From Miltoncostaea sp963770865 (lineage in GTDB: Bacteria > Actinomycetota > Thermoleophilia > Miltoncostaeales > Miltoncostaeaceae), in assembly GCA_963770865.1 (NCBI GenBank), contig CAVYRD010000018.1, positions 62,001 to 126,000 of the forward strand: a stretch of 64,000 nucleotides of DNA, written 5' to 3'. Shown here one piece after another: positions 25,634-36,671 of the stretch. Both the position numbers and the translations under genes were made by a program. A model generated the notes under the pieces. It was not told the origin of the DNA, searched no databases, and saw only the letters and a program-made list of their open reading frames with translations. Within the stretch, counting starts at the first letter, position 1. The number at the start of each line of letters is the position of its first letter.

Positions 25634-26940
25634 CAGCCTCCACCTTCCCCGGAGCCGAGGACCCGGATCATGACGGGCTCGCCGCGGACGTCGTCCAGGG
25701 CGCTCACCCGCGCGAGCGCGTCGGCCATCCGCTGCTCGGGGCCGGCGTGCAGGATCAGGATGAGGCGCGCCTCCTCGCCCGAGCCGCCCTGGACCACGGA
25801 GCGGATCGACAGCTCCTCGTCGCCGAAGACCGAGGCGATGCGGGCGAGCACGCCGGGGCGGTCGGCCACGGCCATCCGCAGGTAGAAGGCGCTGGGGACG
25901 CCGCCGGGCGGGGCGATCGGGCGGCCGGCGTCGGCGAGGGCGTTGTGCAGGAACGAGCCCTGGTGGGTGCCGAGGATCGAGAGGATGTCCGCGATCACGG
26001 CCGAGGCCGTCTCCTGGCCGCCGGCGCCGGGCCCCACCAGCATGATCTCGCGGATGGCCGCCGACTCGATCAGCACGGCGTTGTCCGGCCCGCTGACGGC
26101 CGCCAGGCGGTGGCCGCTCGGCACGAGCGCCGGGTATACGCGGACGCTGACCGACCCGTCGATGAGACGGGCGACGCCGAGGAGCTTCACCACGAACCCG
26201 AGCTGGGCGGCGTGGGCCATGTCCTCGGCCTCGAGGCGGTCGATGCCCTCGAACGGCACGTCGTCCATCAGCACGCGCGAGTGGAAGGCGATCGAGGCGA
26301 GGATCGCCATCTTGGCGGCGGCGTCGGCCCCGCCCACGTCCTCGGTGGGGTCGGCCTCGGCGTAGCCCAGCTCGTGGGCGCGCCCGAGGGCGGCGCCGTA
26401 GGAGAGCCCGCCGCGGGCCATCTCCGTGAGGATGAAGTTGGTGGTGCCGTTGACGATGCCCGTGACGGCCGTGATCTCGGCCGCCAGCAGCGACTCGCGC
26501 AGCACCTTGATGACCGGGATCGCCGCGCACGCCGACGCCTCGAAGCGCAGCTCCGCGCCGGCCTGCTCGGCCGCCGTGAGGAGCTCGGGGCCGTGGCGGG
26601 CGAGCAGCTGCTTGTTGGCCGTCACCACCGAGACCCCGCGCGAGAGCGCCGTGCGCAGGTAGCCGAGCGTCGGGTCGAGGCCGCCCATCACCTCGACGAC
26701 CACCGAGACCGTGGGGTCCTCGAGCACGCGCGCCGGGTCGGTGGTGAGCAGCGACGGGTCGACGCCCGGGCGCGGACGCGAGGCGTCGCGCACCAGCACG
26801 GGGCCGAGCTCCAGCCGGTGGCCCGAGGCGCGCTCGATGGTGGCGCCGCCCTCGCTCAGCATCTTCACGACGGCCTGGCCGACGGTGCCGCAGCCGAGCA
26901 GTCCGATGCGGACCGGGCTGCCGTCGGCGGGCGGGACCAT
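25633..26940 (-). CDS. hom: homoserine dehydrogenase with ACT domain
   Basis: A 435-residue enzyme reducing aspartate semialdehyde to homoserine. The NAD(P) loop is IGLLGCGTVGQAVV (about residues 12-25). The catalytic domain contains AADPTEDVGGADAAAK-like sequence and FEGIDRLEAEDM. A C-terminal ACT domain (about 355-430, FYLRMAVADRPGVLARIASV) would allow threonine feedback. It lies one base after lysA and overlaps thrC, so lysine- and threonine-branch genes are expressed together. Confidence 0.95.
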   Translation of the reverse strand: MVPPADGSPVRIGLLGCGTVGQAVVKMLSEGGATIERASGHRLELGPVLVRDASRPRPGVDPSLLTTDPARVLEDPTVSVVVEVMGGLDPTLGYLRTALSRGVSVVTANKQLLARHGPELLTAAEQAGAELRFEASACAAIPVIKVLRESLLAAEITAVTGIVNGTTNFILTEMARGGLSYGAALGRAHELGYAEADPTEDVGGADAAAKMAILASIAFHSRVLMDDVPFEGIDRLEAEDMAHAAQLGFVVKLLGVARLIDGSVSVRVYPALVPSGHRLAAVSGPDNAVLIESAAIREIMLVGPGAGGQETASAVIADILSILGTHQGSFLHNALADAGRPIAPPGGVPSAFYLRMAVADRPGVLARIASVFGDEELSIRSVVQGGSGEEARLILILHAGPEQRMADALARVSALDDVRGEPVMIRVLGSGEGGG

Positions 26941-26941
26941 C

Positions 26942-28243
26942 TCAGACGTCCCGGGCCACGAGGTCGGCGTAGGTCTCGCGCCGGGTGACCAACCGCGCGT
27001 CGCCGCCGTCCACGAAGACCACGGCGGGGCGGGTCACCCCGTTGTAGTTGGAGGCCATCGACACACCGTAGGCGCCCGTCGCCGGCAGGCACACGAGGTC
27101 GCCCGGTCCGACCGGCGGCAGGGCCGCCTCGGACACCAGCACGTCGCCGCTCTCGCAGTGCTTGCCCACCAGGCGCAGGGTGCCCGTCGGCTCGGCCTCG
27201 GGGCGGTTGGCGAGGAGCGGCTCGTAGACGGCCCCGTAGAGCATCGGGCGCATCAGGTCGCTCATCCCGCCGTCCACCGAGGCGTAGGTGCGCACGCCGG
27301 GGATCGTCTTGGTGCCGCCCACCCGGTAGAGCGTGACCCCGGCGCGGCCGACCATGCTGCGCCCGGGCTCGACAAGGATGCGCGGCATCGGCAGGCCGGC
27401 GCGGCCCCACTCGGCGCGGACCGACTCGACCACCGCCTCGGCGTAGTCCTCGATCGCCGCCGGCCGGTCCTCGCGCGTGTAGGCGATGCCGAGGCCGCCG
27501 CCCATGTCCATCACGCCCAGGTCGTCGCCGCCGCACCCGGCCGCGAAGGCCGCCACGATGGCGGCCGCGGCCGGGAAGACCGAGAGGTCGAAGAGCTGCG
27601 AGCCGATGTGGCAGTGCAGGCCGCGCAGGTCGAGGGCGCCCGCCGCGCGCACGGCCTCCACGGCCTCGCGCGCCGCGCCGCCCTCGATCGAGAAGCCGAA
27701 CTTCGAGTCGAGCTGGCCCGTGGAGATGTAGGTGTGCGTTGACGGCTTCACGCCGGGCGTGACGCGGACGAGGACGTCCTGGCGCACGCCGCGCGCCGCC
27801 GCCTCGCGGTCGAGCAGCGCGACCTCGTCGAGGTTGTCCACGATCACGGTGCCGACCCCGGCATCGAGCGCCTCGCCGATCTCCCGCGCGTCCTTGTTGT
27901 TGCCGTGCATGTAGATCCGCTCCGGCGGAAAGCCGGCGTGCAGGGCGGCGAACAGCTCGCCGCCCGAGGCGACGTCCACCGCCAGGCCCTCATCGCGCGC
28001 GAGGCGCAGCATCGCCTGGCCGAAGTAGGCCTTGCTGGCGTAGATCACCTCGACGTCCGCGGCCAGCGCCGAGAAGGCCTCGCGGTAGGCGCGGGCGGTC
28101 GCGCGCAGGGCGCCCTCGTCGTACACGACGAGCGGGGTGCCGTGCTCCTCGGCGAGCGCCACGAGGTCGCACCCGCCGATCGACAGGTGACCCTCGGGAC
28201 TGACCGCTGCCGAGGGGGGCAGCACCTGATCGAGCGGCTTCAT
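26942..28243 (-). CDS. lysA: diaminopimelate decarboxylase
   Basis: A 433-residue fold-III PLP decarboxylase for the last step of lysine synthesis. PLP Lys is in VIYASKAYFGQAML (about residue 70), the glycine loop in VMDMGGGLGIAYT, and the active-site Cys in GKHCESGDVLV. The C-terminal AYGVSMASNYNGVTRPA is characteristic. It is the first gene of the run lysA-hom-thrC-thrB-folP, reading away from a divergent hydrolase gene. Confidence 0.95.
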   Translation of the reverse strand: MKPLDQVLPPSAAVSPEGHLSIGGCDLVALAEEHGTPLVVYDEGALRATARAYREAFSALAADVEVIYASKAYFGQAMLRLARDEGLAVDVASGGELFAALHAGFPPERIYMHGNNKDAREIGEALDAGVGTVIVDNLDEVALLDREAAARGVRQDVLVRVTPGVKPSTHTYISTGQLDSKFGFSIEGGAAREAVEAVRAAGALDLRGLHCHIGSQLFDLSVFPAAAAIVAAFAAGCGGDDLGVMDMGGGLGIAYTREDRPAAIEDYAEAVVESVRAEWGRAGLPMPRILVEPGRSMVGRAGVTLYRVGGTKTIPGVRTYASVDGGMSDLMRPMLYGAVYEPLLANRPEAEPTGTLRLVGKHCESGDVLVSEAALPPVGPGDLVCLPATGAYGVSMASNYNGVTRPAVVFVDGGDARLVTRRETYADLVARDV

Positions 28244-28286
28244 TGACGGCGAGACGGTACCAGATCGCCCCCGTTATCCTCGTCGC

Positions 28287-28943
28287 CTGACCCGCCCCGA
28301 CGCCATCGCCCTGCGCGCCCCCGGCGGGCCCTCCCTGGCCGCCCTGGCGTGGCCCGCCTCGCCCGGCGCCCCGGGCGTCGTGGTGGTGCCCGGCCTGGGC
28401 AGCCGCAAGGAGAACCACGCCGACTTCGCCGAGGCCGTGGCGGCCCGCGGAATGGCCGCCCTGATCCTCGACCTCCGGGGCCACGGCGGCAGCCACGGGG
28501 TGCTCGACGGCGAGGTGCTGGACGACGTGGCCGCCGCCCTCGCGCTGCTGGCGGCGCGCGGCCACGCGCCGCTCGGGGTGCGCGGCACCTCGATGGGCGG
28601 CCTGCTGGCGCTGCACGCGGCGGCACGCGACGAGCGCGTGCGCGCGGTGGTGGCGATCTGCCCGGCGCGGCCGGCCGGCCTGGCCCGGGTGGTCGAGGAG
28701 GACTGGCCGCTGGCCCTCGACCCGCGGCCCGCCGTGGCGCGCGCCCGCGCGGCTGTCGGCTACTGGCACGCGACGGGCGACGCCAGCGTTCCGTGGGGCT
28801 CCACGCTCGCCCTGGCCGGCGCCACGCCCCACCCCATGCGCCTGCGCGTGGCCCTCGGCGGGAGCCACGGCAGCCTGCAGCACGACCCGGCGGTGATCGC
28901 CGAGACGGCCGGCTTCCTGGCCGGGCACCTGAGGGCCGGATGA
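28287..28943 (+). CDS. alpha/beta hydrolase (dienelactone-hydrolase-like)
   Basis: An alpha/beta hydrolase of about 218 residues. The oxyanion strand VVVVPGLGSRKE, the nucleophile elbow GTSMGG (in GVRGTSMGGLLALHAA) and a late His (GGSHGSLQ) are all visible. The frame has no ATG, GTG or TTG before the GTG run at 28380, which is inside the first core strand. The fold needs the preceding strand LRAPGGPSLAALAW, so I place the start at CTG 28287, which follows a TATCCT box by six bases as in leaderless genes. The substrate is unknown. Confidence 0.7.
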   Translation: MTRPDAIALRAPGGPSLAALAWPASPGAPGVVVVPGLGSRKENHADFAEAVAARGMAALILDLRGHGGSHGVLDGEVLDDVAAALALLAARGHAPLGVRGTSMGGLLALHAAARDERVRAVVAICPARPAGLARVVEEDWPLALDPRPAVARARAAVGYWHATGDASVPWGSTLALAGATPHPMRLRVALGGSHGSLQHDPAVIAETAGFLAGHLRAG

Positions 28944-29614
28944 GCCTCGAGGAGCTCGCCGCCGAGATCGTGCAGTGCCGCCGCTGCCCGCGCCTGGTGG
29001 AGTGGCGCGAGGAGGTCGGGCGGGTGAAGCGCCGGTCCTTCGCCGGCGAGGACTACTGGGCGCGTCCGGTGCCCGGCTTCGGCGACCCCGACCCGTGGCT
29101 CGTGATCGTCGGCCTCGCCCCCGCGGCGCACGGCGCCAACCGCACCGGGCGCGTCTTCACCGGCGACCGCAGCGGCGACGTGCTGGTGGCCGCCCTCCAC
29201 CGCGCGGGGCTCGCCAACCAGCCGGTGTCGGTGTCCGCGCACGACGGCCTGCGCCTGGTCGGCTGCCGCATGGCCGCCGCGGTGCGCTGCGCGCCCCCCG
29301 CCAACCGCCCGACGCCGCAGGAGCGCGCCGAGTGCCTGCCCTACCTGCGCCGCGAGCTCGACCTCTGCCCCTCCGCGCGCGTGCTGATGGCGCTGGGGGC
29401 GATCGGCTGGGACGCCGTGCTGCGCACCCTGGAGCCGCCGCGCCCATGGCCGCGGTTCCGCCACGGGGCCGAGGCGCGGATCGGCGGGATCACACTGATC
29501 GGCTCATACCACCCGAGCCAGCAGAACGTGTTCACCGGCCGCCTCACGCCCGCGATGCTGGACGACGTGTTGCGCCGGGCTCGCGAGATCGCGGGGGTCG
29601 TGGACGGGGCGTGA
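28940..29614 (+). CDS. type 5 uracil-DNA glycosylase (UdgB-like)
   Basis: A 224-residue uracil-DNA glycosylase family 5 enzyme that removes uracil and other deaminated bases from DNA. Four Cys for the iron-sulfur cluster are in CRRCPRL (residues about 13-16), RCAPPAN and AECLPYL. The active-site block VGLAPAAHGANRTGRVFTGD and the late motif SYHPSQQNVFTGRLT fit the family. ATG 28940 overlaps the hydrolase stop, so the two are coupled. Confidence 0.9.
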   Translation: MSLEELAAEIVQCRRCPRLVEWREEVGRVKRRSFAGEDYWARPVPGFGDPDPWLVIVGLAPAAHGANRTGRVFTGDRSGDVLVAALHRAGLANQPVSVSAHDGLRLVGCRMAAAVRCAPPANRPTPQERAECLPYLRRELDLCPSARVLMALGAIGWDAVLRTLEPPRPWPRFRHGAEARIGGITLIGSYHPSQQNVFTGRLTPAMLDDVLRRAREIAGVVDGA

Positions 29615-29681
29615 GGCGGCGGGTGCGTCATCCCTCTGCCGGGGGACGCCAGTCCGGGCGCGCCGCGCCGATGAAACAGAG

Positions 29682-32348
29682 GTGAAGCCGCTACGCCTCC
29701 TGCCCGTGATCCTGTCTGCGCTGCTGCTCGCCGGGACGGCCGTCGCCACCGTCGCCTCCCTGGACCACGAGCGCGGGAAGGCGCGCGACCGGGCGCGGTC
29801 GGAAGCCGACCGCGCAGCCGCGGTCATCGGCTCCGGCATGACCAGCGCGACGCGGTCCCTCGACGGCATGGCCGGGCTCTTCGACGCATCCGACGCGGTC
29901 ACGGCGGGCGAGTTCGCGCGCCTCGGCCACCGGGTGCTCGGGTACAGCGGCCTGGGCGCGCTGGCGTGGGCCCCGCGCGTCGGGAGCGGTCCGGACGCGC
30001 GGTACCCCATCGCCTACTTCGCGTCCGCCGGCGGCGCGCGCAGCCCGATCGGCGTCGACCAGGCCGCCGAGCCCGCCCGGCGCGCCGCCCTCGAGGCCGC
30101 CGTCGCCGACGGCAGGCCGGTCATGACGCCGCCGGTGCTCCTGCGCGCCTCCCGGACGCGCGGCATCCTCATCTACCAGCCCGTGTACCGCGGCGGGGGC
30201 ACGCCGGCGCTCGCGAGCGCGCGGCGGGAGAGGCTCTCCGGCGTCGTGGTCGGGGCCTTCGGCCTGGACGCCCTGCGGCGGCGGGCCGACGCCGTCATCG
30301 CGCCCGGCCTGCCGCACGAGGTGCGCGACGGGGACGTCGTGGTCTCCGGGTCGGCCGGCGCCGCTCCGACCGGCGGCGCGCGCGTCCCGATCCAGGTCAA
30401 CGGCCGCACCTGGACCATCGTGGTCGACGAGCCGCCCGTCTCATGGGGCCTGCCCCTCGTCATCCTGTTCGGCGGGCTCGGCCTGACCGTCTTCGCCCTG
30501 GCGTTGACGATCACCCTGTCGCGCCGGGACCGCTTCGCCCGCGAGGCCGTGAAGCGCGCCACCGAGGACCTGCGCGCCAGCCGCCGCGGCCAGCGGGCGC
30601 TGGTCGAGAACTCACCGGACATCGTGGCCCGCTACGACGCCGGCCTGCGCTGCCTGTACGCGAACGCCGCCATCGAGCGCGCGACCGGTGACCCGCCGAG
30701 CGCCTTCGTCGGGCGCAACCTGGACGAGGTGGGCCTCCCGGACGAGATGGTCACCGTCCTGGCCGGGGCGGTCACGACCGTCGTCGAGACCGGCCAGGAG
30801 CAGGACGTGGACTACGACGTCATCGGACCGCAGGGCCTGCGCGCCATGCACGCACGGCTCGCGCCGGAGTTCGCCGAGGACGGCGCCGTGGAGAGCGTGC
30901 TGGTGCTCTCCCGCGAGGTCACCGAGCAGCGGACCGCCGAGGCGGCGATGCGCGCCAGCGAGGAGCGCTACCGCACGCTCGTGTCGACGATGTCCGACGG
31001 CGTCGTCCTTCAGGCGGCCTCCGGCCTGATCGTGGCGTGCAACCCGGCCGCGGAGCGGATCCTCGGCCTCACGGGCGACCAGCTGACCGGCCGCGCGTCG
31101 GTCGACCCGAGCTGGCGGGCCGTGCGCGACGACGGCAGCCCGTTCCCCGGCGAGGAGCACCCGGCCATGGTCACGCTGCACACCGGCCGCCCGCAGCGCG
31201 ACGTGATCATGGGCGTCCACAGGCCCGACGGCTCGCTCACCTGGATCAGCATCACCACCGAGCCGATCCTCGGCGACGGCGAGGTCTCGGTGGTCTGCTG
31301 CTTCAGCGACGTGACGGCCCGCCGCCAGAACGAGCGCGAGCAGGCCGCCCTGCGCCGCATCGCGACGATGGTGGCGGCGCACCAGGACGCGCCGGCGCGG
31401 ATCTTCGCGCACGTGGCCCAGGAGGCCGCGGACCTTGTCGGCGCCGAGACGGCCGCCGTGGTGCGCTTCGACGCCGGCCGGCTCGAGGGCGCCGTGTTGG
31501 GCGTCCACGCGCCGGCCGGCACCGCCCACGCCGCCGGCGGGTCGGCCGAGCTCGACCCGCGGACCGCCACGGGCGCCGTGGCGGAGACGGGCCTCGCGGC
31601 GCGCCGGGGCGAGGGACCGTGCGAGCCCGGCCACCCGGAGGCCTCCCGTCCGGCGGGCGGGCCCCGGTCGGCCGCGGCCGCCCCGATCGTCGTGGACGGC
31701 CAGGTGTGGGGCGCCCTGTCGGCGGCCACGAGCCGGCCCGAGCCGCTGCACGCGGGCGCGGAGGAGCTGCTCGCGCGGCTGGCGGAGCTGGCGGCCCTCG
31801 CGATCATGTCGGCCTCGGCGCGCGACCAGCTCGCGACGCTGGCGGCGACGGACCACCTCACCGGCCTCTGGAACCGCCGCGTCTTCCAGGAGCGGCTGCA
31901 CGCCGAGATCGAGCGGGCCCGCCGCTACGACCGGCCGATGAGCCTCGTGACGCTCGACATCGACCACTTCAAGCGCATCAACGACGCCCACGGGCACCCC
32001 ACGGGCGACCGGGTGCTGATCGAGGTGGCGAGCCGCCTGTTCGCGACCGTGCGCGAGGGCGAGATCGTGGCCCGCGTGGGCGGCGAGGAGTTCGCGTGGA
32101 TCCTCCCCGAGACCGACGGCGCGGGCGCGCAGGACGCCGCCGAGCGGGCCAGGAAGGCGATCGAGGAGCGGCCCTTCGCGGGCGTCGGCACCGTCACGAT
32201 CTCGCTCGGCGTCTGCGACCTGGACGAGGGCGGGACGGCCGGCGCGCTGGTGCGCATGGCCGACCAGGCGCTCTACGCCGCCAAGGCGCAGGGGCGCAAC
32301 CGCGTGGCGCGCTACGCGCCTCCGCTCTCGTCGGGCGCCGGGGTCTAG
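29682..32348 (+). CDS. membrane diguanylate cyclase with CHASE, PAS, PAS and GAF domains
   Basis: An 888-residue signalling protein. A first membrane helix (about 7-27), an extracellular CHASE domain (about 50-240) and a second helix (about 255-275) are followed by two PAS domains (around 300-415 and 420-545), a GAF domain (about 560-700) and a GGDEF domain (about 720-880). The catalytic signature is GGEEF (near residue 799) with LDIDHFKRINDAHGH before it, so it should make cyclic di-GMP. The inhibitory I-site five residues upstream is REGE rather than RxxD, so product inhibition may be weak. Start GTG 29682 has a poor ribosome site. Confidence 0.92.
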   Translation: MKPLRLLPVILSALLLAGTAVATVASLDHERGKARDRARSEADRAAAVIGSGMTSATRSLDGMAGLFDASDAVTAGEFARLGHRVLGYSGLGALAWAPRVGSGPDARYPIAYFASAGGARSPIGVDQAAEPARRAALEAAVADGRPVMTPPVLLRASRTRGILIYQPVYRGGGTPALASARRERLSGVVVGAFGLDALRRRADAVIAPGLPHEVRDGDVVVSGSAGAAPTGGARVPIQVNGRTWTIVVDEPPVSWGLPLVILFGGLGLTVFALALTITLSRRDRFAREAVKRATEDLRASRRGQRALVENSPDIVARYDAGLRCLYANAAIERATGDPPSAFVGRNLDEVGLPDEMVTVLAGAVTTVVETGQEQDVDYDVIGPQGLRAMHARLAPEFAEDGAVESVLVLSREVTEQRTAEAAMRASEERYRTLVSTMSDGVVLQAASGLIVACNPAAERILGLTGDQLTGRASVDPSWRAVRDDGSPFPGEEHPAMVTLHTGRPQRDVIMGVHRPDGSLTWISITTEPILGDGEVSVVCCFSDVTARRQNEREQAALRRIATMVAAHQDAPARIFAHVAQEAADLVGAETAAVVRFDAGRLEGAVLGVHAPAGTAHAAGGSAELDPRTATGAVAETGLAARRGEGPCEPGHPEASRPAGGPRSAAAAPIVVDGQVWGALSAATSRPEPLHAGAEELLARLAELAALAIMSASARDQLATLAATDHLTGLWNRRVFQERLHAEIERARRYDRPMSLVTLDIDHFKRINDAHGHPTGDRVLIEVASRLFATVREGEIVARVGGEEFAWILPETDGAGAQDAAERARKAIEERPFAGVGTVTISLGVCDLDEGGTAGALVRMADQALYAAKAQGRNRVARYAPPLSSGAGV

Positions 32349-32393
32349 GGCCTAATGGCGGTGGATCGGCTCCGCGTGGGCGATCCATGGCCG

Positions 32394-32416
32394 CCCGGCG
32401 CCACGAGGGCGCCGGG
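32394..32416. terminator. bidirectional hairpin between convergent genes
   Basis: A perfect 9-bp stem (CCCGGCGCC / GGCGCCGGG) with loop ACGAG sits between the cyclase stop (32348) and the end of the convergent peptidase gene (32430). Confidence 0.6.
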
Positions 32417-32429
32417 GTGCGCCATGGGA

Positions 32430-33392
32430 TCACGCGGCGGTGCGGGCCTGGGTCTGCAGGGCCGGGTCCACCGCGCGCAGGTGCGGGTAGGGGTCGGTGG
32501 CCGCGCCACCGCCCGGGTGGATCTCGAAGTGGCAGTGGGTCGCGCCGTAGCGCGCGTCGCCCGTGTTGCCCACCGTGCCGACCAGCTGGCCGACGGCGAC
32601 CTTGCTGCCCACGTCGAGGCCGTCGGCGATCTGGGTCATGTGGGCGTAGTAGTACTGGACCCCGTCCGCGCGCTCGAGCCAGAGCGAGATGCCGCCGAGC
32701 CCGGTCTCCGTCCGTGAGAGGCGGATCACGGTGGCGTCGTCCACGGCCAGCAGCGGCGTGCCCCGCGCGGCCATGATGTCAACGCCCTCGTGGCGGCCCT
32801 GGTGGCGCGGGGCGCCGAAGTCGTCCGTGTAGGTGTGCGTGCCGCCGACCGGGAAGACGGACAGGTAGGGGGAGGCGCCGCGCAGCACGACCGGCGTCGG
32901 GGTGGCGGCGGCGACCTTGGCCCGCACGCCGAGGCGCTTCAGGAAGGTCGGGGTGGCCACGCCGGTCGCCCTCAGCCGCATTCGCTTCTGGACGATCTTG
33001 ACCGCGCGCTTGGTGGCCGGGCCGAACTCGCCGTCGACGGCGACGCGAAGGCCGCGCTTGCGAAGGGCCCGCTGGAGGTCCTCGACCTCGAGCCCGGTGG
33101 CGCCGACGCGCAGCATCGTGAGCGTGGAGACGGCCGGCGCGGGCGTCGTCGGCTGGGTGGCCGGCGCCGCGGGGGTGGCCGCCGGGGCGGTGGAGCCGGA
33201 TGGAGCGGGGGCCGCGCCCGGGGCGGGCGTCGTGGCCGGGGGCGTGGGGATCGGCACGTCCTGCGCGGCGGCGGTCGCCGCGCCGATGAGGAAGGTCATC
33301 GCCATCGCGAACAGCCATGCCAACGAATGGGCGGGCCGGCGATGACCATCAGTGGTCCGTCGGACTCTGATCCTTCGGCTCCTTTCCGCCAC
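32430..33392 (-). CDS. M23 peptidase with peptidoglycan-binding domain
   Basis: A secreted cell-wall hydrolase. A hydrophobic signal helix (SLAWLFAMAMTFLIGAA) ends at an AAAQ site. A Pro/Ala/Thr linker precedes a peptidoglycan-binding domain (GLEVEDLQRALRKRGL, about 105-165). A C-terminal LytM/M23 domain follows, with metal ligands in HEGVDIMA and HCHFEIHPGG. The frame opens at GTG 33392, but this codon lies inside the structured leader at the GGCGGAAAGGAG element. The true start may be downstream, where no ATG is in frame before the signal helix (TTG in SLAW is possible). It is probably controlled by that leader. Confidence 0.85.
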   Translation of the reverse strand: MAERSRRIRVRRTTDGHRRPAHSLAWLFAMAMTFLIGAATAAAQDVPIPTPPATTPAPGAAPAPSGSTAPAATPAAPATQPTTPAPAVSTLTMLRVGATGLEVEDLQRALRKRGLRVAVDGEFGPATKRAVKIVQKRMRLRATGVATPTFLKRLGVRAKVAAATPTPVVLRGASPYLSVFPVGGTHTYTDDFGAPRHQGRHEGVDIMAARGTPLLAVDDATVIRLSRTETGLGGISLWLERADGVQYYYAHMTQIADGLDVGSKVAVGQLVGTVGNTGDARYGATHCHFEIHPGGGAATDPYPHLRAVDPALQTQARTAA

Positions 33393-33461
33393 GGCGGGGG
33401 CCGTGACTCGGGCTCGCCGGCCGTGGGCACCTCCGGCGATCCCTGCGAGCTTGCGGGGAAC
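33378..33461 (-). promoter_or_regulatory. structured 5' leader, candidate cyclic di-AMP riboswitch
   Basis: Downstream of a good promoter the leader begins with TTCCCCGCAAGC, followed by a hairpin CGCCGG / CCGGCG, then GCCCGAGTCACGG, a second stem (CACGG / CCGTG) and GGCGGAAAGGAGC. The block GCCCGA...GGCGG..AAGGAG and the location before a cell-wall hydrolase are what is seen with ydaO/yuaA (cyclic di-AMP) elements in actinobacteria. I cannot align it to the model here. The terminal AAAGGAG could itself be the ribosome site that the fold exposes or hides. Confidence 0.45.
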
Positions 33462-33467
33462 GCGGGC

Positions 33468-33497
33468 ACTCTAGGGGGGCCCGACTGGGGTGGTCAA
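33468..33497 (-). promoter_or_regulatory. sigma-70-type promoter for the M23 peptidase leader
   Basis: On the minus strand TTGACC (33497-33492), an 18-base spacer and TAGAGT (33473-33468). Transcription would start near 33461, at the first bases of the folded leader. Confidence 0.65.
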
Positions 33498-33547
33498 GGG
33501 TCCACGGCGACCGCGGGGGACCGGCGCCCCAGCGATCTGCCAGCGTT

Positions 33548-34369
33548 TTAGAGCCTTTTCGACCCTCCCTCGCGGCGCTTCCGGATCGCCCGGAGCCCGA
33601 AAACCAACAGCAGCAGACCCGTGAGGCCGGCGAGGATGAGCCCGTTCACGAGGGTGCTGGAGCTTCCCCCGCCCGAGGAGGCCTGGAGCGGCGGGCAGTC
33701 GCCGTAGCGGGCGACCCACACGTTCTGCCCCGCGGGCGTCTGGTCGGCGTTCGTGCTCCCCGGCCCCCCCGGCAGCTCGAAGCGGTACTGCAGCTCCAGG
33801 GCCTCCCGCAGGGAGCGCCCGAACCCGGTGATCGAGTTGCCCGAGCAGGTCTCCTGGCCGATGTCCCCCACCCCGCCCCGCGCGAAGAGGTTGAAGCCCG
33901 GGTTGTCGCCGCTGCCGTCGCCCAGTCGGAAGTCGAAGGCGTTCAGCAGGGGGGCCTGCTGGGGCAGATCGGTCAGGGCCGCGAGGTCGGCGGGGTCGGC
34001 CGGGATCGCCGTGAGCGGCCGGTCCAGGGACAGGATGTCCTCGAGCTGGGACGTCGAGTCGACGAGGTGCTTCGTCTCGAGCACGAGGTCGCCCGTGCTC
34101 TCGTCCCGCGTCGCGGCGATCTGGCCGTCGCTACCGGCCCAGCCGGCGTCCGACAGCAGAGGCGCGAAGCGCTCGGCCGCCGTCGCGGGGTCGGCGTCGA
34201 CCGGCAGGCCCAGCGCCTCCTGGGCGGCGGGGTCGAGCTGGAGCCGCAGGTTGACGCTGCCGCGCCCCTCGCGGTTGAGGTTGACGTTGACGTCGAAGGC
34301 CGCCTGGCAGCCGCTCGCCACGAGCGCGATGAGCACGAGGGCCGCTGCTGCCGCCAGGCGTCGGATCAC
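33548..34369 (-). CDS. lipoprotein with C-terminal membrane anchor
   Basis: A 273-residue protein. A lipoprotein signal, LAAAAALVLIALVASGC, places the lipidated Cys near residue 20. The mature part begins AFDVNVNLNREGRGSVNLRL, a beta-rich start similar to LppM-type lipoproteins of actinobacteria. It is followed by a long extracellular region with one further Cys pair, and a C-terminal helix (GLILAGLTGLLLLVFGL) with a basic tail. GTG 34369 overlaps the stop of the CcmI-like gene (GTGA), so it belongs to the ccm operon, but no role in cytochrome maturation is known for it. Confidence 0.7.
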   Translation of the reverse strand: MIRRLAAAAALVLIALVASGCQAAFDVNVNLNREGRGSVNLRLQLDPAAQEALGLPVDADPATAAERFAPLLSDAGWAGSDGQIAATRDESTGDLVLETKHLVDSTSQLEDILSLDRPLTAIPADPADLAALTDLPQQAPLLNAFDFRLGDGSGDNPGFNLFARGGVGDIGQETCSGNSITGFGRSLREALELQYRFELPGGPGSTNADQTPAGQNVWVARYGDCPPLQASSGGGSSSTLVNGLILAGLTGLLLLVFGLRAIRKRREGGSKRL

Positions 34370-34653
34370 GGCGGGGACAGCTCGTCGGCGCGGCGCATCA
34401 GCTCGACCGCACGCGCGCGCTCGGCGCCGTCCAGCGCCGCGAAGTCGGCGTCCGAGAGGTTGCCGGCGCGGTGGTCCATGTCGATCTCGCGGATGGCCTC
34501 TAGAGAGCGCTGGAGATCCTCGTCGATGGCCTGGCGCGCGGCGGCGATCGGGTCGTCGGGCGACTCGTCGGCCTCCTGGGTGACGAGCGGCCACGCGATC
34601 ACGGCGACCGCCACCAGGGCGACCGCCGCGACGATCAGGACGCCGACGAGCAC
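34366..34653 (-). CDS. CcmI-like small membrane protein
   Basis: A 95-residue protein with one N-terminal membrane helix (LVGVLIVAAVALVAVAVIAW) and a helical tail containing EAIREIDMDHRAGNLSDADF. That resembles the N-terminal part of CcmI/CycH and the short CcmH partner that guides apocytochrome c. The TPR domain of full CcmI is absent. It starts at GTG 34653, ten bases after ccmF. The assignment rests on this motif and the neighbours. Confidence 0.65.
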   Translation of the reverse strand: MLVGVLIVAAVALVAVAVIAWPLVTQEADESPDDPIAAARQAIDEDLQRSLEAIREIDMDHRAGNLSDADFAALDGAERARAVELMRRADELSPP

Positions 34654-34663
34654 GCGGGGCGCC

Positions 34664-36655
<1,992 letters not shown>

Positions 36656-36671
36656 GAGCCGCCCGCCACGA

